NCBI GenBank assembly: GCA_009746045.1
Contig: RPFO01000546.1
Location: forward strand, 1-30,000
Direction: 5' to 3'
Origin: Mesostigma viride
Taxonomy: Eukaryota; Streptophyta; Mesostigmatophyceae; Mesostigmatales; Mesostigmataceae
Length of the DNA stretch: 30,000 nt
This document shows, in pieces, positions 12,711-22,362 of the stretch. A program made the position numbers and the translations under genes. The notes below the pieces were generated by a model. The model searched no databases. It saw only the letters and a program-made list of their open reading frames with translations, and had not been told where the DNA came from. Position 1 is the stretch's first letter. Every line of letters starts with the position of its first letter.

Positions 12711-14319
12711 TAAGCATGGATACCATTTGTAATAACTCACACATTTCAACATATCCATGGGTACGGCATGGAACCATGTTCATTTATGATATGTTCAAGA
12801 GTAGCAATGCTTAACATCCATGAAATATGCTCATTGTATAATTGTTTACGATTTATGAATGCAGGGGGGTCGCTACGCGAGTGACCAACAAGCACTCAAG
12901 TCAACAATATGCCCAGAAAGAAGGCAGGGCCAGGTCATGGCTGGTCCTGAAAATGCACCCAAGGTGCCCACAACATGTCTACATTACACCCTCGCTATCC
13001 TAGACCCTGCAGCCTGCCGGGGGGGGGCACAAAATGTAACTGGCAGCCAGGGACCATGGTGCAGGCCAAATAGCAGGTGTAAAGCTAGCTCAAAGCTAGC
13101 TCAGTCCAAAGAATGAAATAAGAAGCAAATACTTGCCAAGGTTAGGTCGGTGATCGTTATTGGAGGCTTGGCTGCCACCACGGTGCTCGACAATGATGCT
13201 GAGGCCTTCAATCATATATGAAGCAGATACTGCAAAGAGGCACAAATAGCAATACAAGCACAATGTAAGCATGAAAAGCTCAAGTTTCCAAGCCAGTCTA
13301 GCTCACTTGGACATGAGGTTAAGCGTTAGAAACATATGGGCAACATCCCAGCAAGCCTTGAAAAAGTTTTCAGCAACAAGGCAGTATATGTGTTAAATCA
13401 AACTACCACATTGCAACTAAGCACAGTGACTTCTACTTGCTGCTGTTTTGACGACGCAAGGCCGTTTACCTTTTCAGTGACACCACGGGAAAAGAAAGCA
13501 TTACCCAGCAAACTTCCTTTAAGTTCCCCGGACATAGGCGTAATCACAACCACGACGTTGGGCATTGAAAAGAACCGGAATCATTAAGTCTGCGGGGGTT
13601 ATAAGCTACGATACTCTTGACACGCTTATTTAGAACGATGCGGTTGCGGATGACATCCGGAACCTTGTTCTTGACGTGCGCCCAGGCCGCCAGCTGCGCG
13701 GGACAGCTCAAGAAATATATATTAAAGGACGGTGACGCCCGGGAAGCACCCAGCCTTGCGGCAAAAGTAAAATATGGCTCGCGCTCGCCGTGGTTTTCGC
13801 CAGGCGTGACTGCGATATCACGACGAAAAAATGGAGACTCTTTGACCCATCTAACTGCCCAGGTCCCTCTGTTGCCCGGGTCGCCCATTAACCCAGAAGC
13901 GTACCATAACCCATACTCGCGATATCCGCAGCTACTGGGCGGAAAAAGAAATTGTAAAACCGAACTGCATACTGACCTATCATGCCATCTACGTAGCTTC
14001 CAGATTTTCTTCAACGATGCCAAAATCCGTTCATGAACAATATTTTCGACATATACAAAGCACCTGCACGTCAAAAGCAGCATCTTCGAAATGACTAGAT
14101 GATGATCTAAAGTTCTGTCTTCATTCGGGGCAAAATAATGGCCTATAACGTTCAGGCAAGCCTCAGAACTGGAACGACCCCATAGCCGTCACTCGACAAA
14201 ATGCTCGATTACATTGCAACGTTCTTGCTGTAGTAGGTACTTTTCCTCGCCTCATATTTTCCAGGTACGGTCGGCCCCTGTCGACCCCGGGGGCTTGGCG
14301 CGCTCAGTACCTATCCCAG

Positions 14320-14370
14320 TTTCGCGCCAAAACCCACCAGGGATCCTCAGGACCAACTTTGGCGCCAAAA
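14320..14370. promoter_or_regulatory. Pair of E2F-consensus-like sites near the right end of the transposon
   Basis: TTTCGCGCCAAAA (14320-14332) and TTTGGCGCCAAAA (14358-14370) both fit the E2F/DP core TTTSSCGC and its complement. The second is nearly palindromic. They sit 38 bp apart, about 70-120 bp from the element's right end. E2F binding is inferred from the motif only. They may also be subterminal repeats bound by a transposase. Confidence 0.35.
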
Positions 14371-14395
14371 CCGCCCCCCTGACCCCCCCCGTCTC

Positions 14396-14440
14396 AAACG
14401 AGGACTATGTCCTCAAATGAGGACATTTGGTTTTTGGACA
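14396..14440 (-). repeat. Right terminal inverted repeat with subterminal palindrome
   Basis: Read on the minus strand it begins TGTCCAAAAACCAAATGTCC, matching the left end. The palindrome ATGTCCTCAAATGAGGACAT lies at 14407-14426 with one central mismatch pair. Just inside it, TCTCAAACGAGGACT at 14392-14406 is an imperfect direct copy of TCCTCAAATGAGGAC, so this end carries two tandem copies of the motif. Confidence 0.82.
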
Positions 14441-17400
14441 TCAGGTCCCATCTGCACACTCGCGCACTGGGGCCCATCCTCACCCTACCTAGCCCTGGCC
14501 CTTCTACCCTCGCTTTCATTCTGCTGCTCCCTCTCCACTACCTACACCTGCGCGCTTCCCCTCGCCCTCGCTTTTCATCGCTTTCACTCGCCCTCGCCCT
14601 CGCCCTCGCCCTCACCCTCGCCCTCGCCCGGTGGGGGCCACCCTCACCCTCCATTGTCTTCATCCCCGCTATGGCCCTCGCTTATGCTCAGCGTCCCCAG
14701 CCCTCACCCTCACTCTCATCCTAGAGCACAGCCCTAGCTCTGCTGCCCTCACTCAGGCTCACTCATCCGCAGCCTTCCTCTGCACCTCTTGCCCGCGCCC
14801 TCGCTCAGGCCCCCTGTCCATTTGTTTGCCCAGTGGGGCCCGCCCTCGCCCTACACTAGCCTTCACCATCGCCATAGCCCTGGCTCTTGCTCTGGCCTGC
14901 ACCCTCCCCCCCAACCTCGCACCATCACTCAGGTGCCCTTGCCCTGCGCCCCTTTGCAATCGCCCGGTGGAAAACCCACCCACACCTCACTTCGCCTTCA
15001 ATCGTTAGTAGTCAACTCGGTGCCATCACCCCCGCCCTCACTGGCCCTCACCTGGGCTCACTTGCCCTCGCCCTCGCTCAGGTCCCATCTGCACACTCGC
15101 GCACTGGGGCCCATCCTCACCCTACCTAGCCCTGGCCCTTTTACCCTCGCTTTCATTCTGCTGCTCCCTCTCCACTACCTACACCTGCGCGCTTCCCCTC
15201 GCCCTCGCTTTCCATCGCTTTCACTCGCCCTCGCCCTCGCCAGGTGAGGGCCACCCTCACTCTCCTTGGTCTTCATCCCCGCTATGGCCCTCGCTTATGT
15301 TCAGCGTCCCCAGCCCTCACCCTCACTCCCACCCTAAAGCACAGCCCTAGCTCTGCTGCCCTCACTCAGCCTCTCTCACCCGCAGCCTTCCTCTGCACCT
15401 CTCGCCCGCGCCCTCGCTCAGGCCCCCTGTGCATTTGTTTGTTTGCCCAGTGGGGCCCGCCCTCGCCCTACACTAGCCTTCACCATCGCTATAGACCTGG
15501 CCCTAAGTTGCTCTGGCCTTTACCCTCACCCCCAACCTCGCACCATCACTCAGGTGCCCTTGCCCTGGGCCCCTTTGCAATCGCCCGGTGGAAAACCCAC
15601 CCACACCTCACTTCGCCTTCAATCGTTAGTAGTCAACTCGGTGCCATCACCCCCGCCCTCACTGGCCCTCACCTGGGCTCACTTGCCCTCGCCCTCGCTC
15701 AGGTCCCATCTGCACACTCGCGCACTGGGGCCCATCCTCACCCTACCTAGCCCTGGCCCTTTTACCCTCGCTTTCATTCTGCTGCTCCCTCTCCACTACC
15801 TACACCTGCGCGCTTCCCCTCGCCCTCGCTTTCCATCGCTTTCACTCGCCCTCGCCCTCGCCAGGTGGGGCCACCCTCACTCTCCTTGGTCTTCATCCCC
15901 GCTATGGCCCTCGCTTATGTTCAGCGTCCCCAGCCCTCACCCTCACTCCCACCCTAAAGCACAGCCCTAGCTCTGCTGCCCTCACTCAGCCTCTCTCACC
16001 CGCAGCCTTCCTCTGCACCTCTCGCCCGCGCCCTCGCTCAGGCCCCCTGTGCATTTGTTTGCCCAGTGGGGCCCGCCCTCGCCCTACCTAGCCTTCACCA
16101 TCGCCATAGCCTGGCCTAAGTTGCTCTGGCCTACCCTCCCCCCAACCTCGCACCATCACTCAGGTGCCCTTGCCCTGGGCCCCTTTGCAATCGCCCGGTG
16201 GAAAACCCACCCACACCTCACTTCGCCTTCAATCGTTAGTAGTCAACTCGGTGCCATCACCCCCGCCCTCACTGGCCCTCACCTGGGCTCACTTGCCCTC
16301 GCCCTCGCTCAGGTCCCATCTGCACACTCGCGCACTGGGGCCCATCCTCACCCTACCTAGCCCTGGCCCTTTACCCTCGCTTTCATTCTGCTGCTCCTCT
16401 CCACTACCTACACCTGCGCGCTTCCCCTCGCCCTCGCTTTCCATCGCTTTCACTCGCCCTCGCCCTCGCCAGGTGAGGGCCACCCTCACTCTCCTTGGTC
16501 TTCATCCCCGCTATGGCCCTCGCTTATGTTCAGCGTCCCCAGCCCTCACCCTCACTCCCACCCTAAAGCACAGCCCTAGCTCTGCTGCCCTCACTCAGCC
16601 TCTCTCACCCGCAGCCTTCCTCTGCACCTCTCGCCCGCGCCCTCGCTCAGGCCCCCTGTGCATTTGTTTGCCCAGTGGGGCCCGCCCTCGCCCTACACTA
16701 GCCTTCACCATCGCTATAGACCTGGCCCTAAGTTGCTCTGGCCTTTACCCTCCCCCCAACCTCGCACCATCACTCAGGTGCCCTTGCCCTGCGCCCCTTT
16801 GCAATCGCCCGGTGGAAAACCCACCCACACCTCACAGCCTCGTTCGTTAGTAGTCAACTCGGTGCCATCACCCCCGCCCTCACTGGCCCTCACCTGGGCG
16901 CACTTGCCCTCGCCCTCGCTCAGGTCCCATCTGCACACTCGCGCACTGGGGCCCATCCTCACCCTACCTAGCCCTGGCCCTTTTACCCTCGCTTTCATTC
17001 TGCTGCTCCTCTCCACTACCTACACCTGCGCGCTTCCCCTCGCCCTCGCTTTCCATCGCTTTCACTCGCCCTCGCCCTCGCCAGGTGAGGGCCACCCTCA
17101 CTCTCCTTGGTCTTCATCCCCGCTATGGCCCTCGCTTATGTTCAGCGTCCCCAGCCCTCACCCTCACTCCCACCCTAAAGCACAGCCCTAGCTCTGCTGC
17201 CCTCACTCAGCCTCTCTCACCCGCAGCCTTCCTCTGCACCTCTCGCCCGCGCCCTCGCTCAGGCCCCCTGTGCATTTGTTTGCCCAGTGGGGCCCGCCCT
17301 CGCCCTACCTAGCCTTCACCATCGCTATAGACCTGGCCCTAAGTTGCTCTGGCCTTTACCCTCACCCCCAACCTCGCACCATCACTCAGGTGCCCTTGCC

Positions 17401-20400
17401 CTGGGCCCCTTTGCAATCGCCCGGTGGAAAACCCACCCACACCTCACTTCGCCTTCAATCGTTAGTAGTCAACTCGGTGCCATCACCCCCGCCCTCACTG
17501 GCCCTCACCTGGGCGCACTTGCCCTCGCCCTCGCTCAGGTCCCATCTGCACACTCGCGCACTGGGGCCCATCCTCACCCTACCTAGCCCTGCCCTTTACC
17601 CTCGCTTTCATTCTGCTGCTCCCTCTCCACTACCTACACCTGCGCGCTTCCCCTCGCCCTCGCTTTTCATCGCTTTCACTCGCCCTCGCCCTCGCCCTTG
17701 CCCTCGCCCGCACCCTCGCCCTCGCCCGGTGGGGCCACCCTCACCCTCCATTGTCTTCATCCCCGCTATGGCCCTCGCTTATGCTCAGCGTCCCCAGCCC
17801 TAAAGCACAGCCCTAGCTCTGCTGCCCTCACTCAGGCTCACTCATCCGCAGCCTTCCTCTGCACCTCTTGCCCGCGCCCTCGCTCAGGCCCCCTGTGCAT
17901 TTGTTTGCCCAGTGGGGCCCGCCCTCGCCCTACCTAGCCTTCACCATCGCCATAGCCCTGGCTCTTGCTCTGGCCTGCACCCTCCCCCCCAACCTCGCAC
18001 CATCACTCAGGTGCCCTTGCCCTGCGCCCCTTTGCAATCGCCCGGTGGAAAACCCACCCACACCTCACTTCGCCTTCAATCGTTAGTAGTCAACTCGGTG
18101 CCATCACCCCCGCCCTCACTGGCCCTCACCTGGGCTCACTTGCCCTCGCCCTCGCTCAGGTCCCATCTGCACACTCGCGCACTGGGGCCCATCCTCACCC
18201 TACCTAGCCCTGGCCCTTCTACCCTCGCTTTCATTCTGCTGCTCCCTCTCCACTACCTACACCTGCGCGCTTTCCCTCGCCCTCGCTTTCATCGCTTTCA
18301 CTCGCCCTCGCCCTCGCCCTCACCCTCGCCCTCGCCCGGTGGGGCCACCCTCACTCTCCTTGGTCTTCATCCCCGCTATGGCCCTCGCTTATGCTCAGTG
18401 TCCCCAGCCCTCACCCTCACTCCCACCCTAAAGCACAGCCCTAGCTCTGCTGCCCTCACTCAGCCTCTCTCACCCGCAGCCTTCCTCTGCACCTCTCGCC
18501 CGCGCCCTCGCTCAGGCCCCCTGTGCATTTGTTTGCCCAGTGGGGCCCGCCCTCGCCCTACACTAGCCTTCACCATCGCTATAGACCTGGCCCTAAGTTG
18601 CTCTGGCCTTTACCCTCCCCCCAACCTCGCACCATCACTCAGGTGCCCTTGCCCTGGCCCCTTTGCAATCGCCCGGTGGAAAACCCACCCACACCTCACT
18701 TCGCCTTCAATCGTTAGTAGTCAACTCGGTGCCATCACCCCCGCCCTCACTGGCCCTCACCTGGGCGCACTTGCCCTCGCCCTCGCTCAGGTCCCATCTG
18801 CACACTCGCGCACTGGGGCCCATCCTCACCCTACCTAGCCCTGGCCCTTTTACCCTCGCTTTCATTCTGCTGCTTCCTCTCCACTACCTACACCTGCGCG
18901 CTTCCCCTCGCCCTCGCTTTCCATCGCTTTCGCTCGCCCTCGCCCTCGCCAGGTGGGGCCACCCTCACTCTCCTTGGTCTTCATCCCCGCTATGGCCCTC
19001 GCTTATGTTCAGCGTCCCCAGCCCTCACCCTCACTCCCAGCACAGCCCTAGCTCTGCTGCCCTCACTCAGCCTCTCTCACCCGCAGCCTTCCTCTGCACC
19101 TCTCGCCCGCGCCCTCGCTCAGGCCCCCTGTGCATTTGTTTTGTTTGCCCAGTGGGGCCCGCCCTCGCCCTACACTAGCCTTCACCATCGCTATAGACCT
19201 GGCCCTAAGTTGCTCTGGCCTTTACCCTCACCCCCAACCTCGCACCATCACTCAGGTGCCCTTGCCCTGGGCCCCTTTGCAATCGCCCGTGGAAAACCCA
19301 CCCACACCTCACCTAGCCTTCAATCGTTAGTAGTCAACTCGGTGCCATCACCCCCGCCCTCACTGGCCCTCACCTGGGCGCACTTGCCCTCGCCCTCGCT
19401 CAGGTCCCATCTGCACTCTCGCACACTGGGGCCCATCCTCACCCTGCCCTTTTACCCTCGCTTTCATTCTGCTGCTACCTCTCCACTACCTACACCTGCG
19501 CGCTTCCCCTCGCCCTCGCTTTTCATCGCTTTCACTCGCCCTCGCCCTCGCCCTTGCCCTCGCCCTCACCCTCGCCCTCGCCCGGTGGGGCCACCCTCAC
19601 CCTCCATTGTCTTCATCCCCGCTATGGCCCTCGCTTATGCTCAGCGTCCCCAGCCCTCACCCTCACTCTCACCCTAAAGCACAGCCCTAGCTCTGCTGCC
19701 CTCACTCAGGCTCACTCATCCGCAGCCTTCCTCTGCACCTCTTGCCCGCGCCCTCGCTCAGGCCCCCTGTCCATTTGTTTGCCCAGTGGGGCCCGCCCTC
19801 GCCCTACCTAGCCTTCACCATCGCCATAGCCCTGGCTCTTGCTCTGGCCTGCACCCTCCCCCCCAACCTCACACCATCACTCAGGTGCCCTTGCCCTGCG
19901 CCCCTTTGCAATCGCCCGGTGGAAAACCCACCCACACCTCACTTCGCCTTTAATCGTTAGTAGTCAACTCGGTGCCATCACCCCCGCCCTCACTGGCCCT
20001 CACCTGGGCTCACTTGCCCTCGCCCTCGCTCAGGTCCCATCTGCACACTCGCGCACTGGGGCCCATCCTCACCCTACCTAGCCCTGGCCCTTTTACCCTC
20101 GCTTTCATTCTGCTGCTCCCTCTCCACTACCTACACCTGCGCGCTTCCCCTCGCCCTCGCTTTCCATCGCTTTCACTCGCCCTCGCCCTCGCCAGGTGAG
20201 GGCCACCCTCACTCTCCTTGGTCTTCATCCCCGCTATGGCCCTCGCTTATGTTCAGTGTCCCCAGCCCTCACCCTCACTCCCACCCTAAAGCACAGCCCT
20301 AGCTCTGCTGCCCTCACTCAGCCTCTCTCACCCGCAGCCTTCCTCTGCACCTCTTGCCCGCGCCCTCGCTCAGGCCCCCTGTGCATTTGTTTTTGTTTGC

Positions 20401-20700
20401 CCAGTGGGGCCCGCCCTCGCCCTACACTAGCCTTCACCATCGCTATAGACCTGGCCCTAAGTTGCTCTGGCCTTTACCTTCACCCCCAACCTCGCACCAT
20501 CACTCAGGTGCCCTTGCCCTGGGCCCCTTTGCAATCGCCCGGTGGAAAACCCACCCACACCTCACCTAGCCTTCAATCGTTAGTAGTCAACCCGGTGCCA
20601 TCACCCCCGCCCTCACTGGCCCTCACCTGGGCTCACTTGCCCTCGCCCTCGCTCAGGTCCCATCTGCACACTCGCGCACTGGGGCCCATCCTCACCCTAC
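14441..20700. repeat. C-rich ~610-bp satellite array, right block
   Basis: This continues the left array after the transposon. Monomers start at 15020, 15641, 16251, 16862, 17477, 18098, 18729, 19342, 19972 and 20595, spaced 610-631 bp. The three-monomer rhythm is lost: four A-type monomers follow one another from 15020, then B-like monomers occur at 17477, 18098 and 19342. Small length variants mark single units. Extra T-runs occur in the GTGCATTTGTTTG segment (15430s, 19135, 20385; also 11777 and 12402 in the left block). Short losses occur near 17800, 19035 and 19445. The array ends abruptly inside a monomer at 20700/20701, after CATCCTCACCCTAC. Confidence 0.96.
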
Positions 20701-21124
20701 CACTATGTACGCTCGGAACAGTGACCCATAAACATAATCTGAATATTCATGATGAGTGCAAGTCTAGCTAGGGCACATGTGAACATGAATCTGGGCGCAG
20801 CGGTTGCCATATCGCGGGACGAAAAAGTTGTTTCCTAGAGGATTCGAACCTCAGCGCCCTGAAGGGTTATATATCCACACGGTCCTGCAAAGCGTCACGA
20901 TGGCCGGGTTTCCAGTGGTGCGGCAAGGTTTGGTTGCTATATACAGAAAGAGGGCCGCTCATGTAGAAATCATTTGCCACGTTACTTTGTGGATTGCTGC
21001 TCAGGCAGTCTTCAGGGTAGCTCGTATGAGCCAAGTTGATGCCGATTCTCAATGCAGCATGACTGCAGCACATACCGGACCTGTGCAGTATAAGTTGCGG
21101 ACATCATTGCTGCAGTTTTCATTT
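20701..21124. other. Satellite-flanking single-copy-like DNA, no gene seen
   Basis: This is normal-complexity sequence starting at the sharp satellite edge. Apart from the tRNA-like internal promoter boxes at 20840-20885 on the minus strand I see no feature. The open frames here (20804-21133 +, 20867-21073 -) overlap on opposite strands and match no family I know. Confidence 0.5.
20840..20885 (-). other. tRNA-like A/B box pair: SINE fragment or tRNA relic
   Basis: The minus strand has GGTTCGAATCC (20840-20850), an exact polymerase III B box. About 25 bp upstream of it, GGACCGTGTGG (20875-20885) matches 8 of 11 positions of the A-box form TGGCCGAGTGG. The T-arm half TGAGG-TTCGAAT-CCTCT pairs four of five bases. 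No 5' strand for the acceptor stem is visible, so it is not a working tRNA gene. The stretch around the B box, with TATAT...CCCTTC upstream, resembles the one at 29162 and suggests a common tRNA-derived family. Confidence 0.35.
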
Positions 21125-21311
21125 TTTACTTGATAAGTAAGTAAGTAAGTACTTGCGTGTCATGCGCAAAGGCATGCCACGGAGTACTATGCTAATCTCA
21201 TTAGAAAAATAATTACACAAAAGTTTAAACAAATATCGTCTGCATCATCCCCCAACCGTTAAGCACTAGATGGGGATGTAATCCTCATCCGAGCTGTCCT
21301 CTTTACTTGAT
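21125..21311 (-). mobile_element. LINE-B copy 1: 5'-truncated retroelement 3' end, (CTTA)n tail, 10-bp TSD
   Basis: TTTACTTGAT occurs at 21125-21134 and again at 21302-21311. The insert between them (21135-21301) is a minus-strand retroelement 3' end. Its tail is a short (TAAG)n run, followed on the + strand by GTACTTGCGTGTCATGCGC and the rest of the shared 3' UTR. At its 5' side it keeps the last codons of an ORF, read on the minus strand as EDSSDEDYIPI and a stop at 21266-21268. These features together (common 3' end, variable 5' truncation, simple-repeat tail, target duplication) indicate target-primed reverse transcription. Confidence 0.82.
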
Positions 21312-21822
21312 GGTAGCAAAGCTGACAGTGCAAACCTTCTGGAAGTCAGACGTTGGCATGGTTGTGCAGCATTGAAGAAACTCGATTTCTTCCCCAGTTT
21401 CTTGGCCCTTTTTAATTAAAATGAGGTATAGCAATTTGGCGAGCCGGCCATGCAGGGGTCAGGCAGAGTTGGTATGCTTTCACTGCCAAGGGCAACAACT
21501 TGCAGGATCGATGCACAAGTGGCTCATGCATTGTTTACTTATATATATTGCATGAATGAGTATCTCTTTGCATGGTATGTAATTTAAGTGTCTTCAACAT
21601 GCATGTGTACGATGTTTTATTGTGAGTCCAGGGGTATTAGACTCCATGCGTGTATTATTGCTTTGTTGACAGACAGTAAAATCATGTACCGCTTGTATGC
21701 TGGGCAGTGAGCCAGCTTTGTATTCTATCCAAGGTTATTATTAGTGTCACAAACATGTCAGTGAGTGAGAAATGGTTCAAACAACCCTGAAAGCCATGAA
21801 ATCTAGTGGTCACGTACGATTG
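21312..21822. other. Intergenic stretch, no feature recognised
   Basis: Mixed-composition DNA with short A/T runs (for example around 21410 and 21540). I see no supported gene, RNA or transposon boundary. A minus-strand open stretch immediately upstream of LINE-B copy 1 is in frame with its ORF tail. The target duplication places it outside the element, so I do not count it as coding. Confidence 0.5.
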
Positions 21823-21892
21823 CGTATTATCCCGTATTATCCCGTATTATACCGTATTATACCGTATTATACCGTATTATACCGTATTATAC
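21823..21892 (+). repeat. Decamer minisatellite (CGTATTATAC)n, seven units
   Basis: There are seven direct 10-bp units, the first two CGTATTATCC and the rest CGTATTATAC. They are followed by ACTTAATATACGG and, 30 bp on, by CGCGTATTACG. The array lies about 470 bp upstream of the ORF1 start at 22363. It could be part of the 5' region of LINE-A or of an older element. No function is shown by the sequence. Confidence 0.9.
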
Positions 21893-22362
21893 TTAATATA
21901 CGGACCCTGTGCGTATAACCGCGTATTACGTGTAATGGAACTCTGCAACCAATACGCGTGAAGCGCCAAGCGGGCAAAGCGAGCGGCCGCTTCAGCGGCC
22001 TCCTTTCCGGAACGCCGCAAAGGAGCAAGTCACGATTTCTCTCCGGAGCGCAGCGATGGATGGAGCACGTTACTCAGAACTACTGTACGGATGCATGGCC
22101 TGGAACATACGGTATAGGGGCACCGGCCGCGGGCAGAGTAGCAGCGGGTAAGTGGGGGGGCCTTGGTAGCCTCACTCACGTGACGAAAATGGCTGACGGC
22201 GGTATGGCTGACAGCGGACCTCAGATATCTTTTGCATCTGAGCCCCAAAGTTGGTCAGATCACTTGCATTCGATGCGCCTTTTTAAGACGCACTCGCCAG
22301 TGTAATCGGTTACTGCTGAAACGCAGTATCGACAAATTAAGTTACGCACGTGACAAGCAGCT
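21893..22362 (+). other. Region upstream of LINE-A ORF1, possible 5' UTR
   Basis: The stretch is CpG-richer than its surroundings. A + strand frame of 115 codons (21958-22305, non-ATG start) is overlapped by minus-strand frames and matches nothing I recognise. GGGTAAGTGG near 22147 resembles a 5' splice site. I could not find the 5' end of LINE-A or a target duplication for it, so assigning this stretch to the element is an inference. Confidence 0.3.

Larger units (their letters stand above)
12670..14440. mobile_element. TIR DNA transposon inserted in the satellite, probably non-autonomous
   Basis: The 1771-bp insert interrupts a satellite monomer that resumes exactly after it: the array reads GCTCAG then GTCCCATC when the insert is removed. 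TCAG occurs at 12666-12669 and again at 14441-14444, consistent with a 4-bp target duplication (3 bp is also possible). The ends read TGTC...GACA and form an imperfect inverted repeat of about 40 bp. Each end contains a large palindrome built on GTCCTCAnnTGAGGAC. No transposase domain is recognisable in any frame. Two overlapping opposite-strand frames (13617-14036 + and 13544-14083 -) look like chance. The superfamily is unknown. Ginger-type elements also have TGT...ACA ends and 4-bp duplications, but that link is only a suggestion. Confidence 0.88.

Noticed and set aside
13544-14083. 179-codon minus-strand ORF and the overlapping 139-codon + strand ORF (13617-14036) in the satellite-inserted transposon
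   Set aside because: Opposite-strand overlap, no recognisable domain or transposase motif, no supporting codon pattern that I can judge. A spliced or degenerate transposase cannot be excluded without a search.
1-20700. CRISPR-like array
   Set aside because: Repeat units are about 610 bp with no short repeat/unique spacer pattern, no cas genes, and the surrounding elements are eukaryotic.
14407-20771. Similar Pro/Ser-rich frames in the right satellite block, up to about 308 codons (17912-18838)
   Set aside because: Same reason as the left block; several overlapping frames are open over the same monomers.
20840-20900. A functional tRNA gene on the minus strand
   Set aside because: The B box and part of a T arm are present, but no matching acceptor 5' strand, normal D arm or anticodon arm can be built.
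21312-21418. Extension of the LINE-B ORF upstream on the minus strand (KKLGKKSSFFNAAQP and on)
   Set aside because: The 10-bp target duplication TTTACTTGAT at 21302-21311 places this stretch outside the element; being in frame is coincidence.
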